Assembly (NCBI GenBank): GCA_030602715.1
Contig: JAUVZD010000002.1
Location: 62,001 to 126,000, forward strand
Direction of reading: 5' to 3'
Length of the DNA: 64,000 bases
DNA from: Candidatus Coatesiibacteriota bacterium
GTDB taxonomy: Bacteria; RBG-13-66-14; B26-G2; JAUVZD01
Every line of letters starts with the position of its first letter. Positions within the stretch are counted from its first letter, which is position 1. A program made the position numbers and the translations under genes. The notes under the pieces are model-generated. The model ran no database searches. It was not told the origin of the DNA and worked only from the letters and a program-made list of their open reading frames with translations. Below, piece by piece: positions 16,605 through 25,844 of this stretch.

Positions 16605-18617
16605 GTGGGCTTGTTGAAGTTATTCTTATCCTCAAACATCCCACTAAAAAGCGAACTTGGTATGAACTTCTTAAAACGAATACTGGTCATAATCGGTATC
16701 CTGTCCGCATTCTCAGTCGTTGCCGCGATCATAGACGCAATTACTATTTCCCCACCCATCCTAAACCCCATAACCAATCTTCATCCCGTCGCCAGATTCC
16801 TGCTGACGGCTGACGGATACTTCCTTTTCTTCCTCATGGGACTCATCCCCTTTGTGCTATTGTTTCTCCTGTCCAAAATCAAGGGCTTAAAGTTCCTCTT
16901 CAGGGGGAAAGCTGTCAACAACCTTATCGCCTTCAACGTAATCCTCCTAATAGTGCTCTACATAATTATCCCAATTGAAAGAACAAGAATATCACAAAAG
17001 TCACTCATCGGTATTCTACTATCAATAGCCATACTCCTTTCGCTGGTAGCCGGCTATGTCGCCTTAAGGAGGCTGTTCCAGTGGACAGCGGACAGACTAA
17101 ACCATAGATTAAAGAAAATTGCCGGGACAGGTATAATCTCCCTAGGTTTTCTCCTAATAGTGGCGGGTCTTGTAGTAAGAATATTCCTCAGCATCGTTCC
17201 CCTCCAAGGGGGAGATGACCAAAGACCCAATGTAATTATCATCAGCATAGACACTCTGCGCAAAGACCACCTCCCGTGTTATGGATATGAGGGCTGCCAG
17301 ACCCCCAATATAGACCAGTTTTCCGAAAAGTGTGTCGTCTTTGAGAACTGCATCGCCCCCGCTCCCCATACCGTCCCCTCTATGGCATCCATGTTAACCG
17401 GATTCTATCCCACCGCCCACGGTTGCCGTTTCGAACCATCAATACCAATAAATGATGAGGTCACCACCCTCTCCGAAATCCTCCAACATAGCGGTTATCA
17501 CACGGAGTCTTATACCGCTAACCCACTACTGAGCCCCGAACGTGGTTTCAGTCGGGGATTTGATTATTACGAAGATTTCTTCTTTACCAAAGACCTCCGC
17601 TACCTCCTACCTAAGAGGGTTCACGAAGTTGCAGAGGATGTACTGATATTCGTCGGTGTGGAGGACAGGATTGGATTCTTGGATACGACAGAGTGGCTGA
17701 GAAGCAAAGCCGCCGCTAGACTTGCGAAGTTAAAGAAGTATTCGCCGTTCTTCGCCTGGTTCCATTTCCTAGATCCACATTTCCCATTCTTCCCGCCGAA
17801 GAATTACATTCCTGCTGAAGCTGAAGACAGGGAAAGGATAGAATCAATTAAATACGAGCTTTTCGATTTGGAAGATGATTATTCCAACAACAAAGACCAG
17901 GTCTGGGAGATAGTAAAACTATATGACGGCGAAATCCAGTATCTGGATTATGCCCTGGGAGACTTATTCGAAATAATGGAGGAGGAGGGGATTCTTGAGA
18001 ACACAATTATTGTCTTCACCGCCGACCATGGGGAGGAATTCTGGGAACATGACGAATTTGGACACGGACACTGCCTGTATCCGGAAGTTATTCGCATCCC
18101 CTTGTTCATCTATCTTCCCCCATCAATGGGATGCATATCCGGGCGCATCTCCGGTTATGTCAGCCTGGTTGATGTAGCGCCAATAATCCTAGAATGCTTA
18201 GGACTTCCCCAAACCTACGGGATGCAAGGGAGTAGTCTAGCCCCGCTGATTGAATCTTTAAGGAACGGTTCCTACGAAAACGATTTTGAAGGAGTCAGCC
18301 GTTCTGTCTTCTCAGAATTCATTATATACCCGAAACACCGCCCGGAGAAAAAAGGTGCCTATCTGGATAATTATCACCTGATATACAACTTAATGTCTCA
18401 AGAGATAGAACTCTATGATTTATCAAGCGACCCCACGGAATTAGTGGACATCTCCACAGAGGATGAAGCTGCGAAGGAGAAATTATACTCTGAACTGATG
18501 GAGTGGTATGAAGCAAACCAGAAAATTGCTGAACAACTCTCTCCCCAAAAAGAAATAGAGATGTCCGAGGAGGAGAAGGAGATGCTCAGAGGACTTGGTT
18601 ATATAATTTCGGACTAG
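16605..18617 (+). CDS. Membrane-anchored sulfatase/alkaline phosphatase-fold protein with threonine at the nucleophile position
   Basis: Hydrolase or transferase of the alkaline phosphatase superfamily. The first 200 residues form about five membrane helices (IVIIGILSAF..., YFLFFLMGLIPFVLLFLL, NLIAFNVILLIVLYIII, IGILLSIAILLSLVAGYVAL, GIISLGFLLIVAGLVV). The catalytic domain follows with NVIIISIDTLRKDHLPCYGY (metal-binding Asp) and TADHGEEFWEHDEFGHGH. The nucleophile site reads PHTVPSMASMLTG: Thr256 stands where sulfatases have Cys/Ser in CxPSR, so formylglycine chemistry is unlikely. LtaS-like phosphoglycerol/phosphoethanolamine transferases also use threonine. The start is unsure: GTG 16605 or ATG 16662 (MNFLKRIL), neither with a clear ribosome binding site. 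It stands alone, near glycan genes. Confidence 0.82.
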   Translation: MGLLKLFLSSNIPLKSELGMNFLKRILVIIGILSAFSVVAAIIDAITISPPILNPITNLHPVARFLLTADGYFLFFLMGLIPFVLLFLLSKIKGLKFLFRGKAVNNLIAFNVILLIVLYIIIPIERTRISQKSLIGILLSIAILLSLVAGYVALRRLFQWTADRLNHRLKKIAGTGIISLGFLLIVAGLVVRIFLSIVPLQGGDDQRPNVIIISIDTLRKDHLPCYGYEGCQTPNIDQFSEKCVVFENCIAPAPHTVPSMASMLTGFYPTAHGCRFEPSIPINDEVTTLSEILQHSGYHTESYTANPLLSPERGFSRGFDYYEDFFFTKDLRYLLPKRVHEVAEDVLIFVGVEDRIGFLDTTEWLRSKAAARLAKLKKYSPFFAWFHFLDPHFPFFPPKNYIPAEAEDRERIESIKYELFDLEDDYSNNKDQVWEIVKLYDGEIQYLDYALGDLFEIMEEEGILENTIIVFTADHGEEFWEHDEFGHGHCLYPEVIRIPLFIYLPPSMGCISGRISGYVSLVDVAPIILECLGLPQTYGMQGSSLAPLIESLRNGSYENDFEGVSRSVFSEFIIYPKHRPEKKGAYLDNYHLIYNLMSQEIELYDLSSDPTELVDISTEDEAAKEKLYSELMEWYEANQKIAEQLSPQKEIEMSEEEKEMLRGLGYIISD

Positions 18618-18752
18618 AAATTACTTTTTGCATCCATTGTCCTCACTCAAAGTATAAAAATCTTCTCCCGCTTCCAGAATTAAACGGTGCACGCCCCTCC
18701 GAGTATATCTCCCACACTCCCCCTTCCTTTAGAACACCACACACTGAATAAT

Positions 18753-18772
18753 AACCCCCCAACAGGGGGGTT
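18753..18772. terminator. Bidirectional terminator between convergent genes
   Basis: A perfect eight-base-pair stem, AACCCCCC (18753-18760) and GGGGGGTT (18765-18772), closes an AACA loop. It lies between the convergent sulfatase-fold gene and the Nudix gene. Only short T runs follow on either side, so it may act on both strands or need help. Confidence 0.6.
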
Positions 18773-18831
18773 AAATTAATTCTACATAGCTTCCCTAGCC
18801 TCGGGCCACAAAGGAGAGGAATATAACTACT

Positions 18832-19584
18832 CTATCCAATCCTCCTCCGATAAGCCTCCACGATTCCCAATGTTGTGGGAACCATCATTCGGTGGTTCTT
18901 CTTGGTGAAGAACCCCAAGTCCGAGGTGGCGACGAAGATGGGCTGGTCATACTCCCAACCGGCGGTCAAACCCGCCCTGACCACATCCCTATCCGAAGAG
19001 ACTCTTAGCAGACAGCAGACATCATAAACATTTTCGCCCCTATCCAGCACCAGTGCAAGTGGGGTTGTCTCCTCCACCGCCTCCGGGGGGATTCCACACT
19101 CCTCGTATAGCTCACGTATCAGCTTAACCTGGTAATCTACGTTTCCGTCGCCCAGAGCACACCCCTTATCTACACCTCCCGAGGGGACAAGCTCCAGATA
19201 GCCGGCATACTGAGCGACCCCCTCCCCCCTGCGGGCAAAAACGGTGTATTCGCCCTCTTCCTCCGAAAGAATTATCATTCCGCTCACCCCCACCGGACGA
19301 ATGACCTCCTTCAGGTCCGGGTATGCCCTACTAGCCAGAAAATATCCATAATTCACAAACTCGCCGATAACCTCTATCCTATCCCCATCCTCCTTTATCT
19401 CCACCAAATTCAGAAAAGTATCCCCTGGGGCGCTATCCGCCACCTCATCGGTTATCCTTCTCCTTAAATCCTCCTCTAAATTGCCCAAATAACCGCGAAA
19501 TCTATCCTCACCCACCACCCACCTCACCAGGATATCCCCCATCCCGACTATCTCGTAATCTGCACCGCTCGCTCCCACTGGCAT
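18832..19584 (-). CDS. Nudix hydrolase domain protein
   Basis: Likely cleaves a nucleoside diphosphate linked to another moiety; the substrate is unknown. Of 250 residues the C-terminal half holds the Nudix box in the form GGVDKG...RELYEECGI (consensus GX5EX7REUXEEXGU) around residues 142-172, within strands such as GMIILSEEEGEYTVFARR. The N-terminal 100 residues look like a separate domain I cannot name. ATG 19584 has GAGGA directly against it, so GTG 19578, six bases further, is the better-spaced start. It is the last gene after the nonulosonate cluster on the same strand, 100 bases downstream, so a role with a nucleotide-sugar is plausible but unproven. Confidence 0.8.
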   Translation of the reverse strand: MPVGASGADYEIVGMGDILVRWVVGEDRFRGYLGNLEEDLRRRITDEVADSAPGDTFLNLVEIKEDGDRIEVIGEFVNYGYFLASRAYPDLKEVIRPVGVSGMIILSEEEGEYTVFARRGEGVAQYAGYLELVPSGGVDKGCALGDGNVDYQVKLIRELYEECGIPPEAVEETTPLALVLDRGENVYDVCCLLRVSSDRDVVRAGLTAGWEYDQPIFVATSDLGFFTKKNHRMMVPTTLGIVEAYRRRIG

Positions 19585-19684
19585 TCCTCAACATTTGGGA
19601 AACTTATTTGCGAAAAAACTGCCCCATTCCGCAAAAAAATGTTTCCGGCACAACATCAGAGTCAGATGATACCTCCCCAAACCC

Positions 19685-21256
19685 CTACTCATAGTCGTTC
19701 TCCTGAATGCCATCCCCCAGAGGGATATCCCGCCTGGCACGTTTTCCCACGATATCCACTATAAACCTGGGGTGGAGACCAGCTTTCTGCCTACCGGGGC
19801 GTAAAATCTCAATATTCTCCCCCTCCATCAATACCTCCCCCTTCTTGATCCCCCTGGTCGCCTGGATAGCCCGGTGGGCATACTCCCTTAGCTCCCTCTC
19901 CTCATCCAGCACCACCTTTTCAGCCGAACCCAGAGCTTGCTCTGTCTCCCGCACCGCCCGCACCATCGCCTTCAACTCATCGGGGAGTATGGAATATGCG
20001 TGGTCGGGTCCGGGAAGGGTATTGTCCACGGTAAAGTGCTTCTCTATCACTGATGCCCCCAAAGAGACCCCCGCTACCGGCGCGGTGACTGGTTCCCGGC
20101 TGTGGTCGGAGAGACCTACCGGCAGACCGAAGCGAGCGATAAGTTGGGGGATGACCCGCAGGTTCAAGGTATGCGGGGGAGCGGGATATTTGGCGGTGCA
20201 CTGCATCAGACAGAGATGGTCTCCTCCGTTTTCAAAGAAGAGACCCACCGCCCACTCTATCTCTCCATAGGTGGCGCCACCCGTGGAGAGAATCAGGGGT
20301 TTGCCGCTTTCTGCAAAGAAGTTCAACAGATGGATGTGGCTTATCTCGTAGGAGGCGTTCTTGTGAATGGAAACGAAGGGGTCAACAGCCTCCGCATCCT
20401 TAATGGAGAAAGGGGTGGACATAAATTCTATGTCGCACTTCTTACAGTGCTCAGCCAACCGGGGGAGCATCTCATAGGGCATAGCCAGGTCCTTAAAAAT
20501 GTCAACGATGGAATCCTTGATGCCAGCCCGGGAGAGGTAATCGGAGTCCCCGGCGTTGGGCACATAGACCGTCTCCGCCCGAAAGGTCTGGAACTTGACC
20601 GCATCGGCTCCTGCCTCTGCGGCCACCTCAATGAGTGCCTGCGCCATCTCCAGGTCTTTCTTTGGGTTACCCACCCGCCAGTTGGAGCCGGCTTCGGCCA
20701 CGATAAAAACCCCGCCGGACCGAAAACTCGGCGCTTCTGGCAACTCCCTTTCCTTTTCCTTGGTTAGGCGGTAGATGGGCACCGCTCCAACACCTTCCAC
20801 CTCCCGCACGGTGGCGTCATAGAAGAGATAGCCCGCCCTCTCAAATGCCCTAATGGAGGGTGTATTCTCACGCTTTATCTCCGCCACTGCAACGGTGAAA
20901 CCCCTCTCCATTAACAGCTCCGTCGCCCGCTTGATGACCTGCGCACCCAGACCCAGACCACGAAACTGCGGGGCAAGATTTACATTTACCTCCACTGCCT
21001 CCTCGCCCTCCTCCCCGGCCAGGCGGTAAGCACGAAAGCGTAGAAAGCCAATCCTCTCCCCCTTATGTAGGGCAAATAGGGGAGCCAAACGCCCACCCGG
21101 AAAATACTGCTCACAGAACTCGTGCAAGAAGGAAGGCCAGGTCTTCTTCTCCGTGTGGAAGGAAAATTTGAGTGTGGTGGGGTCGTTACGCCACTCCATC
21201 ACCATAGCGGCGTCCGCCTCGGTCGGTTGGGCGTCCTGGAAGGTTATCTGCTGCAC
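19685..21256 (-). CDS. Fusion of GNAT acetyltransferase (PseH-like) and NeuB/PseI-type nonulosonate synthase
   Basis: Two enzymes of surface nonulosonic-acid synthesis in one chain of 523 residues. Residues about 1-170 are a GNAT domain (PQFRGLGLGAQVIKRATELL for acetyl-CoA, IKRENTPSIRAFERAGY), as in PseH-type sugar acetyltransferases. Residues about 180-450 are the NeuB TIM barrel: FIVAEAGSNW, ADAVKFQTF, STPFSIKDAEAV, LILSTGGATY, GLSDHS, SVIEKHFTVD and PGPDHAYS. The end is a SAF domain (AIQATRGIKKGEVLMEGENI). The barrel condenses phosphoenolpyruvate with a hexose. It follows the glycosyltransferase-like gene in the cluster that begins with a CMP-sugar synthetase. Confidence 0.93.
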   Translation of the reverse strand: MQQITFQDAQPTEADAAMVMEWRNDPTTLKFSFHTEKKTWPSFLHEFCEQYFPGGRLAPLFALHKGERIGFLRFRAYRLAGEEGEEAVEVNVNLAPQFRGLGLGAQVIKRATELLMERGFTVAVAEIKRENTPSIRAFERAGYLFYDATVREVEGVGAVPIYRLTKEKERELPEAPSFRSGGVFIVAEAGSNWRVGNPKKDLEMAQALIEVAAEAGADAVKFQTFRAETVYVPNAGDSDYLSRAGIKDSIVDIFKDLAMPYEMLPRLAEHCKKCDIEFMSTPFSIKDAEAVDPFVSIHKNASYEISHIHLLNFFAESGKPLILSTGGATYGEIEWAVGLFFENGGDHLCLMQCTAKYPAPPHTLNLRVIPQLIARFGLPVGLSDHSREPVTAPVAGVSLGASVIEKHFTVDNTLPGPDHAYSILPDELKAMVRAVRETEQALGSAEKVVLDEERELREYAHRAIQATRGIKKGEVLMEGENIEILRPGRQKAGLHPRFIVDIVGKRARRDIPLGDGIQENDYE

Positions 21257-21369
21257 TGGAAATCCCCCATTGGGTTCATCCGTAAGCCATCAATTCTACA
21301 ACTTAATAAATATAGCACAGACGCAGGGTGCAGACAAGGAGGAAGGCAAAGGCGATACTTTGGCACATT

Positions 21370-23190
21370 CTAACCCCCGACTTTCTCCTTTACCATCCCC
21401 TCACAAAGTTCAGCTACCGATTCCACAGACTCCCCTGTAAGGCTTGCCAGATAATAATCATAGAACCGCCTGCGGGAGGAGAGGAGCCTTTCCCTCACCC
21501 CGCCGTCTTCAATTATCATACTGAGTGCCGAAGTCAGCTCATCCTTATCTTTAGCGAGCAGAGCCGACCCGCATTCTACATAAGGAATCATCTCCCGTAA
21601 AACGGTCAGGTTGACCATCACCAGATACCGCCCGGCAATCAGAGCCTCTATGCCCACGCCGGAGTTGAATGTTACCACCACCTGGCACCGCTCCAAGGCT
21701 TGCGGCAAAGGGTGGTGGGATGGAAGGAGCTGAAAGCGTCCGCCTAGCCCCTCTATGGAGCCCAGGACCCGCTGGTGCAATGCACCATCCTCGCTGGGAT
21801 GGGGCTTGACCAGCAGAGTAAGCTGGGGCATATCCGCAACAGCCCTGCCCACTAACTCCAACACCCGCACCACCTCAGTGGGCGTATAGGGACTGGTGAG
21901 TAGAAGAACGGTGGAGATCTTGCTCTCATCAACAGGCTTTATCTTTCCCAAACCCTCCGCCAGACCCTCCATCCTGGGCGAGCCACAGACCACCACCCTA
22001 TCCTCAGGGGTGCCCCTCTCCACCATCCACCGCCGAGCCGCCTTACCCCAGGCGGAGAAGATGTCAGCGGATAAGGGAATGAAGGCATACTCACCGCCGA
22101 CGGCGCCGTTTTGCAGATTTATGCTGGGGATACCAAGCTCCCTAGCCCAACAGGTCAACGCTCTCCCCCGGGGATGGGCGTCATCAGCGAGCAGGAGAAT
22201 GCGGGGGCTGACCCGGGCAAGAAAACCACCATAGATGACTACCAGTCTAAGCATACTGGCGAAGTTGCGGGGGAAGGCAAAAGGCGAACATTGAGCCATA
22301 ACCTCAGCTATATCCCCTCCAAAACCGATATCACGCCACACCCTCTGCAACATAAATCGCCACCGACCGAGGAACCTCACCCCCAGAACTAGGAGGGAAA
22401 GGATATCGCCAAAGGAGAGTTCCTCCTCCAAGTTTGGTGCTCCTATCCCCTGCGCCTTGATATAACTTTCTGCCCGCTCGCTTGCGGAGACGATGCTCAC
22501 CGGACGAAGCGGGCTTGAATCTACAAAATATCTATAGACCGGCAGGACGGTTTCCACATCAGCCCTGCTATACTGTGCAACCATGAGCACGCCACAGGGA
22601 AAAATTCGCCCCCCGGGGAAAAGCCGTCTGACAGTCCCCCTGAGTAAACCCATCAAGGGCCGAAAAAGGAGCGCCTTAGAAACCTCCCAGATACTTCCCC
22701 CCAGTCTCATATCCCCTCTTCTCCCAAGCCAGGTCAACCTGACACCACATCGGCGCGCCCAGGTGGGGAGTAGTATCCTCAGATGGAGGGGAAGATGGGG
22801 TGAGAGGAGCAGGGCGCCGGGCGGGCTCTCCTTCTCCAATGCCTGCAGGAATATGTAGAAGAGTAATGTGGGATAAAACCAGAAATAGAACTCACAGCCG
22901 TATAGGAAGCCGAACTCCATACCGGCGACTTTATCTTTGCGCCAGAGGGGACTTTCGGCGGTCATCCTGGCAAGTCCATTAGCCCACCCCCCAGCCCGGC
23001 ACACATCAGCCATATCCATCATGCTGATATAGCTATTCTTATCACTTGAGGGCGTAAAGTAGATAACTCGGGAAAGCTCTGCACCCATCTGCTCGGCTTC
23101 CCGCTCTGCTCTAATAAGTTCCCCCTCATCGGCTAGCAAAGCCCAGAGGAAGGGTCCGTCTCCTCCAGTTTCGCCCAAAGCCCTAGCCAT
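21370..23190 (-). CDS. Glycosyltransferase-like (GT-B / polysialyl- or polyglycerolphosphate-transferase-like) protein
   Basis: Probable transferase of the surface glycan pathway; exact family unresolved. The 606-residue protein shows two Rossmann-like halves. The second carries the nucleotide-binding features TVLLLTSPYTP, LTLLVKPHPSEDG, and CQVVVTFNSGVGIEALIAGRYLVMVN, a pattern shared by capsule-polymerising and CDP-glycerol-type transferases. NLQNGAVGGEYAFIPLSADIFSAWG is like the conserved middle of those families. No membrane helices are obvious apart from a hydrophobic WFYPTLLFYIFLQAL. I choose ATG 23190, preceded by GGGAGGGGAGAGG; a TTG 11 codons upstream is open but has no ribosome binding site. 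It overlaps the flippase gene by eight bases. Confidence 0.72.
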   Translation of the reverse strand: MARALGETGGDGPFLWALLADEGELIRAEREAEQMGAELSRVIYFTPSSDKNSYISMMDMADVCRAGGWANGLARMTAESPLWRKDKVAGMEFGFLYGCEFYFWFYPTLLFYIFLQALEKESPPGALLLSPHLPLHLRILLPTWARRCGVRLTWLGRRGDMRLGGSIWEVSKALLFRPLMGLLRGTVRRLFPGGRIFPCGVLMVAQYSRADVETVLPVYRYFVDSSPLRPVSIVSASERAESYIKAQGIGAPNLEEELSFGDILSLLVLGVRFLGRWRFMLQRVWRDIGFGGDIAEVMAQCSPFAFPRNFASMLRLVVIYGGFLARVSPRILLLADDAHPRGRALTCWARELGIPSINLQNGAVGGEYAFIPLSADIFSAWGKAARRWMVERGTPEDRVVVCGSPRMEGLAEGLGKIKPVDESKISTVLLLTSPYTPTEVVRVLELVGRAVADMPQLTLLVKPHPSEDGALHQRVLGSIEGLGGRFQLLPSHHPLPQALERCQVVVTFNSGVGIEALIAGRYLVMVNLTVLREMIPYVECGSALLAKDKDELTSALSMIIEDGGVRERLLSSRRRFYDYYLASLTGESVESVAELCEGMVKEKVGG

Positions 23191-24712
23191 CGTCCCTCTC
23201 CCCTCCCTGCCTTTTGCGTCCAATTAATTGACGCATATCCTTGAATATACCCGTCCTGCGCTCCAGAACCCACATCATGGGGAGCAAGAGGAACACAACC
23301 AGTAAAAGGCGATAGACAAGACAGGTCAGATGGGGCATTAATGTTGCTATGCCGATCACCTCTGGGGCGGGAAGGAGCCTGACGGTGGCATACAACGCTG
23401 ACAGGGAGTAAGCCAACGGCAAGATTATCTCCAGAATATAGGTGACGACCGCTTTGGCGGGCATGGAGATAAGGCGAAAGGTGTAAATGGAGACGAAGAC
23501 GGCATAGATGGCAAAGCCGATGACCATTGAGCCAGCAATTCCGATTATGCCCATCTGCATCAGACTGGAAAGGAAGCAGAGTAGACCGGTGAGTAAGATG
23601 GAGACCAACTGGATGAAGAAAATATTCAACTGTCTATTCTGGGCGATAAGGGTATTGGCGGGTCCGATAATCACCCCCAAGAAAAATACCGCCACAAGGA
23701 GCAAAAAGGTGGCGTCCATAGCCGGGATATAATGATTGAGGAAGACATAGAGGACCAGAGGATAGAAGCAGGAGGCTAAAGCGATGAGCACCGCCAAGGC
23801 TGTTGATATCACCGCTGTGGTCTTGCTGACATAGTCCCTTAGGGTCTTCGCCGACTGTGTTTTTCCGTATTCCAGAAAGAGGTTCTGGGCTAAGACCTTG
23901 GATATATTCACCGGAAGGAGAAAGACGAACATTGATATAGTGACCGAGATGGTGTAATATCCCAGCTCAGCGGCGGTCAGATAATAGATAATGAAGAAAC
24001 GGTCCAGGGTCATAAGAACGGTGCCCCCGATTCCCATCAAGAACATGGGCAAACCAATCTTCAACATCCGCCAGAACTCACCCCTGTCAAAATAGAGTAT
24101 CGTCCGTTCCTTGCGGATAATAAAGAAGATGACCCAGACGAATATAGATACACAAATTGCTCCCGCATAAAAGCCATACAACCGCCAGAAGTACACCAAG
24201 GGGACTATCACTATAAGAGTTGCCGCAGAATTTATCACCACCATAGCGCTGACCGCCCCAAAACGACCCCGACCACGGAAGAGGAAGCGGTAGTAGTCAC
24301 TCAGCCTGCCGAAGATGACCAGAACGATGAAAGCAGTGAAGCCCCACAAGGCTTGCAAGGTCAATGTAGGCTTAAGGAGAACCGCAAGAACCACCAGAAA
24401 CAAAGAATATATGAAAGTGGTGAATAAATTTACTAAAAAGGCGGTGCTCTTAACCCGCTGAACTGCCTCCTCGTCGCCCGAGCCGGTCAGCATGGGCACC
24501 TCCCGCTCCATAGCCGGCAGGAAGCCCACATCCAGATAGCCGGCATAGCGGGTGAATAGGTTCAGACCGCCTAAAATGCCGTATTGCTGGGGGTGGAGTA
24601 GGTCAGGGATAATAAGGCCACGGAAGAAGGCGAAAATCTGGCTGATGAGAGTTGAAGACCACATCTTGCCCGAGGCGGTAATGATTCTCTCCTTGCGCCC
24701 TCCTCTATCCAC
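23183..24712 (-). CDS. Polysaccharide flippase (Wzx/MATE-like)
   Basis: Integral membrane exporter flipping lipid-linked glycan units. About 12 to 14 hydrophobic segments run through 509 residues, e.g. FLVNLFTTFIYSLFLVVLAVLL and GLPMFLMGIGGTVLMTLDRFFIIY, the latter typical of the RfbX/Wzx repeat. I prefer GTG 24712, which has GGAGG four bases upstream; ATG 24751 is also open but its ribosome binding site is almost touching it. The C-terminus is basic (RRTGIFKDMRQLIGRKR). It sits between the CMP-sugar synthetase and transferase genes, so it should export the nonulosonate-containing glycan. Confidence 0.86.
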   Translation of the reverse strand: MDRGGRKERIITASGKMWSSTLISQIFAFFRGLIIPDLLHPQQYGILGGLNLFTRYAGYLDVGFLPAMEREVPMLTGSGDEEAVQRVKSTAFLVNLFTTFIYSLFLVVLAVLLKPTLTLQALWGFTAFIVLVIFGRLSDYYRFLFRGRGRFGAVSAMVVINSAATLIVIVPLVYFWRLYGFYAGAICVSIFVWVIFFIIRKERTILYFDRGEFWRMLKIGLPMFLMGIGGTVLMTLDRFFIIYYLTAAELGYYTISVTISMFVFLLPVNISKVLAQNLFLEYGKTQSAKTLRDYVSKTTAVISTALAVLIALASCFYPLVLYVFLNHYIPAMDATFLLLVAVFFLGVIIGPANTLIAQNRQLNIFFIQLVSILLTGLLCFLSSLMQMGIIGIAGSMVIGFAIYAVFVSIYTFRLISMPAKAVVTYILEIILPLAYSLSALYATVRLLPAPEVIGIATLMPHLTCLVYRLLLVVFLLLPMMWVLERRTGIFKDMRQLIGRKRQGGERDDG

Positions 24713-24780
24713 TATCCCTCCCTGCGGATACAAAAAAGCCCATCCCAACATCCCTTACACAACTTGCCTATATACATCAA

Positions 24781-25524
24781 CTAAACTTCCTTCTGGCGAA
24801 CGGCGGCGTTTATAGCGGCGATATGCGGATTCTTTTTCAGAAAATCGCTAATATCATCTAATGTAAATTGGGGATTTTGAGGGTGGAGTTCCTGGATTAT
24901 CCTTTTCACCAGCTCAAAATCTGGTTGCTCATCCACACAGAGCCGCCAGTGAGGGTCCCAGGAAGCACCTTCCGGGGCGGAATATTCACGGACATGGAAG
25001 GGGGTGTCCTCCTTATATAACGCCAAGGTAACATGCTCCCGATAACTCCCTTCGGTGCAGTTCCGGTTGAGCCAGCCCAAGACCTCAAAGGTCATATACT
25101 CCACATCCATCCCCCGAGGGAAGCCCAGAGTCCGGTCTATGATGTTGCGAGCAACATAGGCACCGGAGAATTCGGCAAACTCTATCACTTCGTCAACCAG
25201 TTGGGGGTCAATCAATGGGCAGTCGCCGCTAATCCTTACCAGAGCATCTGCACTAGCCTCCGAAGCGGCTCCATAGAATCGTCCCAATACATCCTGCTTG
25301 CTTCCCCGATATAAACTGATTCCCTCTGATTTGGCAAAATCGGCAAGGGGGTCGTCGGAGTCAGCGACCGAGGTCGCCAATATGGCATCATCCAGCCCCC
25401 GGACATATGAAATCCGCTCAAAGAGATAGGCGATTAGCGGGCGACCCAGTACCGAAAGCATCGCCTTGCCCGGTAGGCGCCGGGAGTCCATCCGTACCTG
25501 AACTATGGCAACTGTCCTGGGGAT
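24781..25524 (-). CDS. SpsF/PseF-type cytidylyltransferase (CMP-nonulosonate synthetase), probable AUC start
   Basis: Activates a nonulosonic acid or related sugar with CTP. The family N-terminal strand VAIVQVRMDSRRLPGK (nucleotide loop) lies partly upstream of the first ATG (25491), so translation must begin earlier. No ATG, GTG or TTG exists in frame before the stop at 25573-25575. ATC at 25524-25522 sits seven bases after GGAGG (25536-25532, within TGGAGGTGA) and would give MPRTVAIVQVRMDSRRLPGK, the expected start. Other motifs: DALVRISGDCPLIDP, FPRGMDVEYMTFEVL, RLCVDEQPDFELV. Length 247 from ATC. It opens the nonulosonate cluster. Confidence 0.88.
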   Translation of the reverse strand: MPRTVAIVQVRMDSRRLPGKAMLSVLGRPLIAYLFERISYVRGLDDAILATSVADSDDPLADFAKSEGISLYRGSKQDVLGRFYGAASEASADALVRISGDCPLIDPQLVDEVIEFAEFSGAYVARNIIDRTLGFPRGMDVEYMTFEVLGWLNRNCTEGSYREHVTLALYKEDTPFHVREYSAPEGASWDPHWRLCVDEQPDFELVKRIIQELHPQNPQFTLDDISDFLKKNPHIAAINAAVRQKEV

Positions 25525-25665
25525 GAGCTCACCTCCAGATCTATCTTGCGCCCCGGCAAATTGGGTCAGTGCTTAAATCTATACCCAGATAATACCAAGA
25601 AAAGAGCAGCTTTTCCAGAGGGATAAACGATAAATTCAACCACCCACATCCCCCTCCTCTTCCCC

Positions 25666-25694
25666 TTGACAATCAACCCCTGCTGTGCTAAAAT
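25666..25694 (+). promoter_or_regulatory. Strong sigma70-type promoter of tRNA-Leu
   Basis: TTGACA at 25666-25671 matches consensus fully, TAAAAT at 25689-25694 matches five of six, and the spacer is 17 bases. The tRNA begins 20 bases after the -10. It may also feed trigger factor downstream. Confidence 0.85.
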
Positions 25695-25714
25695 GCTGAC
25701 TTGGCGCAAATCTA

Positions 25715-25796
25715 GCGAGAGTGGCGGAACTGGCAGACGCGCTGGACTTAGGATCCAGTGGGTAACACCGTGGGGGTTCAAATCCCCCCTCTCGCA
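25715..25796 (+). tRNA. tRNA-Leu (anticodon UAG)
   Basis: Acceptor arms GCGAGAG (25715-25721) and CTCTCGC (25789-25795) pair fully, followed by discriminator A at 25796; CCA is not encoded. The anticodon stem CTGGA/TCCAG encloses loop CTTAGGA with anticodon TAG. A long variable arm (TGGGTAACACCGTG) as in leucine tRNAs precedes the T arm GGGGGTTCAAATCCCCC. The 82-base length fits a class II tRNA. It reads CUA and probably other CUN codons. Confidence 0.97.
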
Positions 25797-25844
25797 TTTT
25801 TCACAACCGTATCCCATACACTCGCTAAAGACAGGAGAGCGCAC

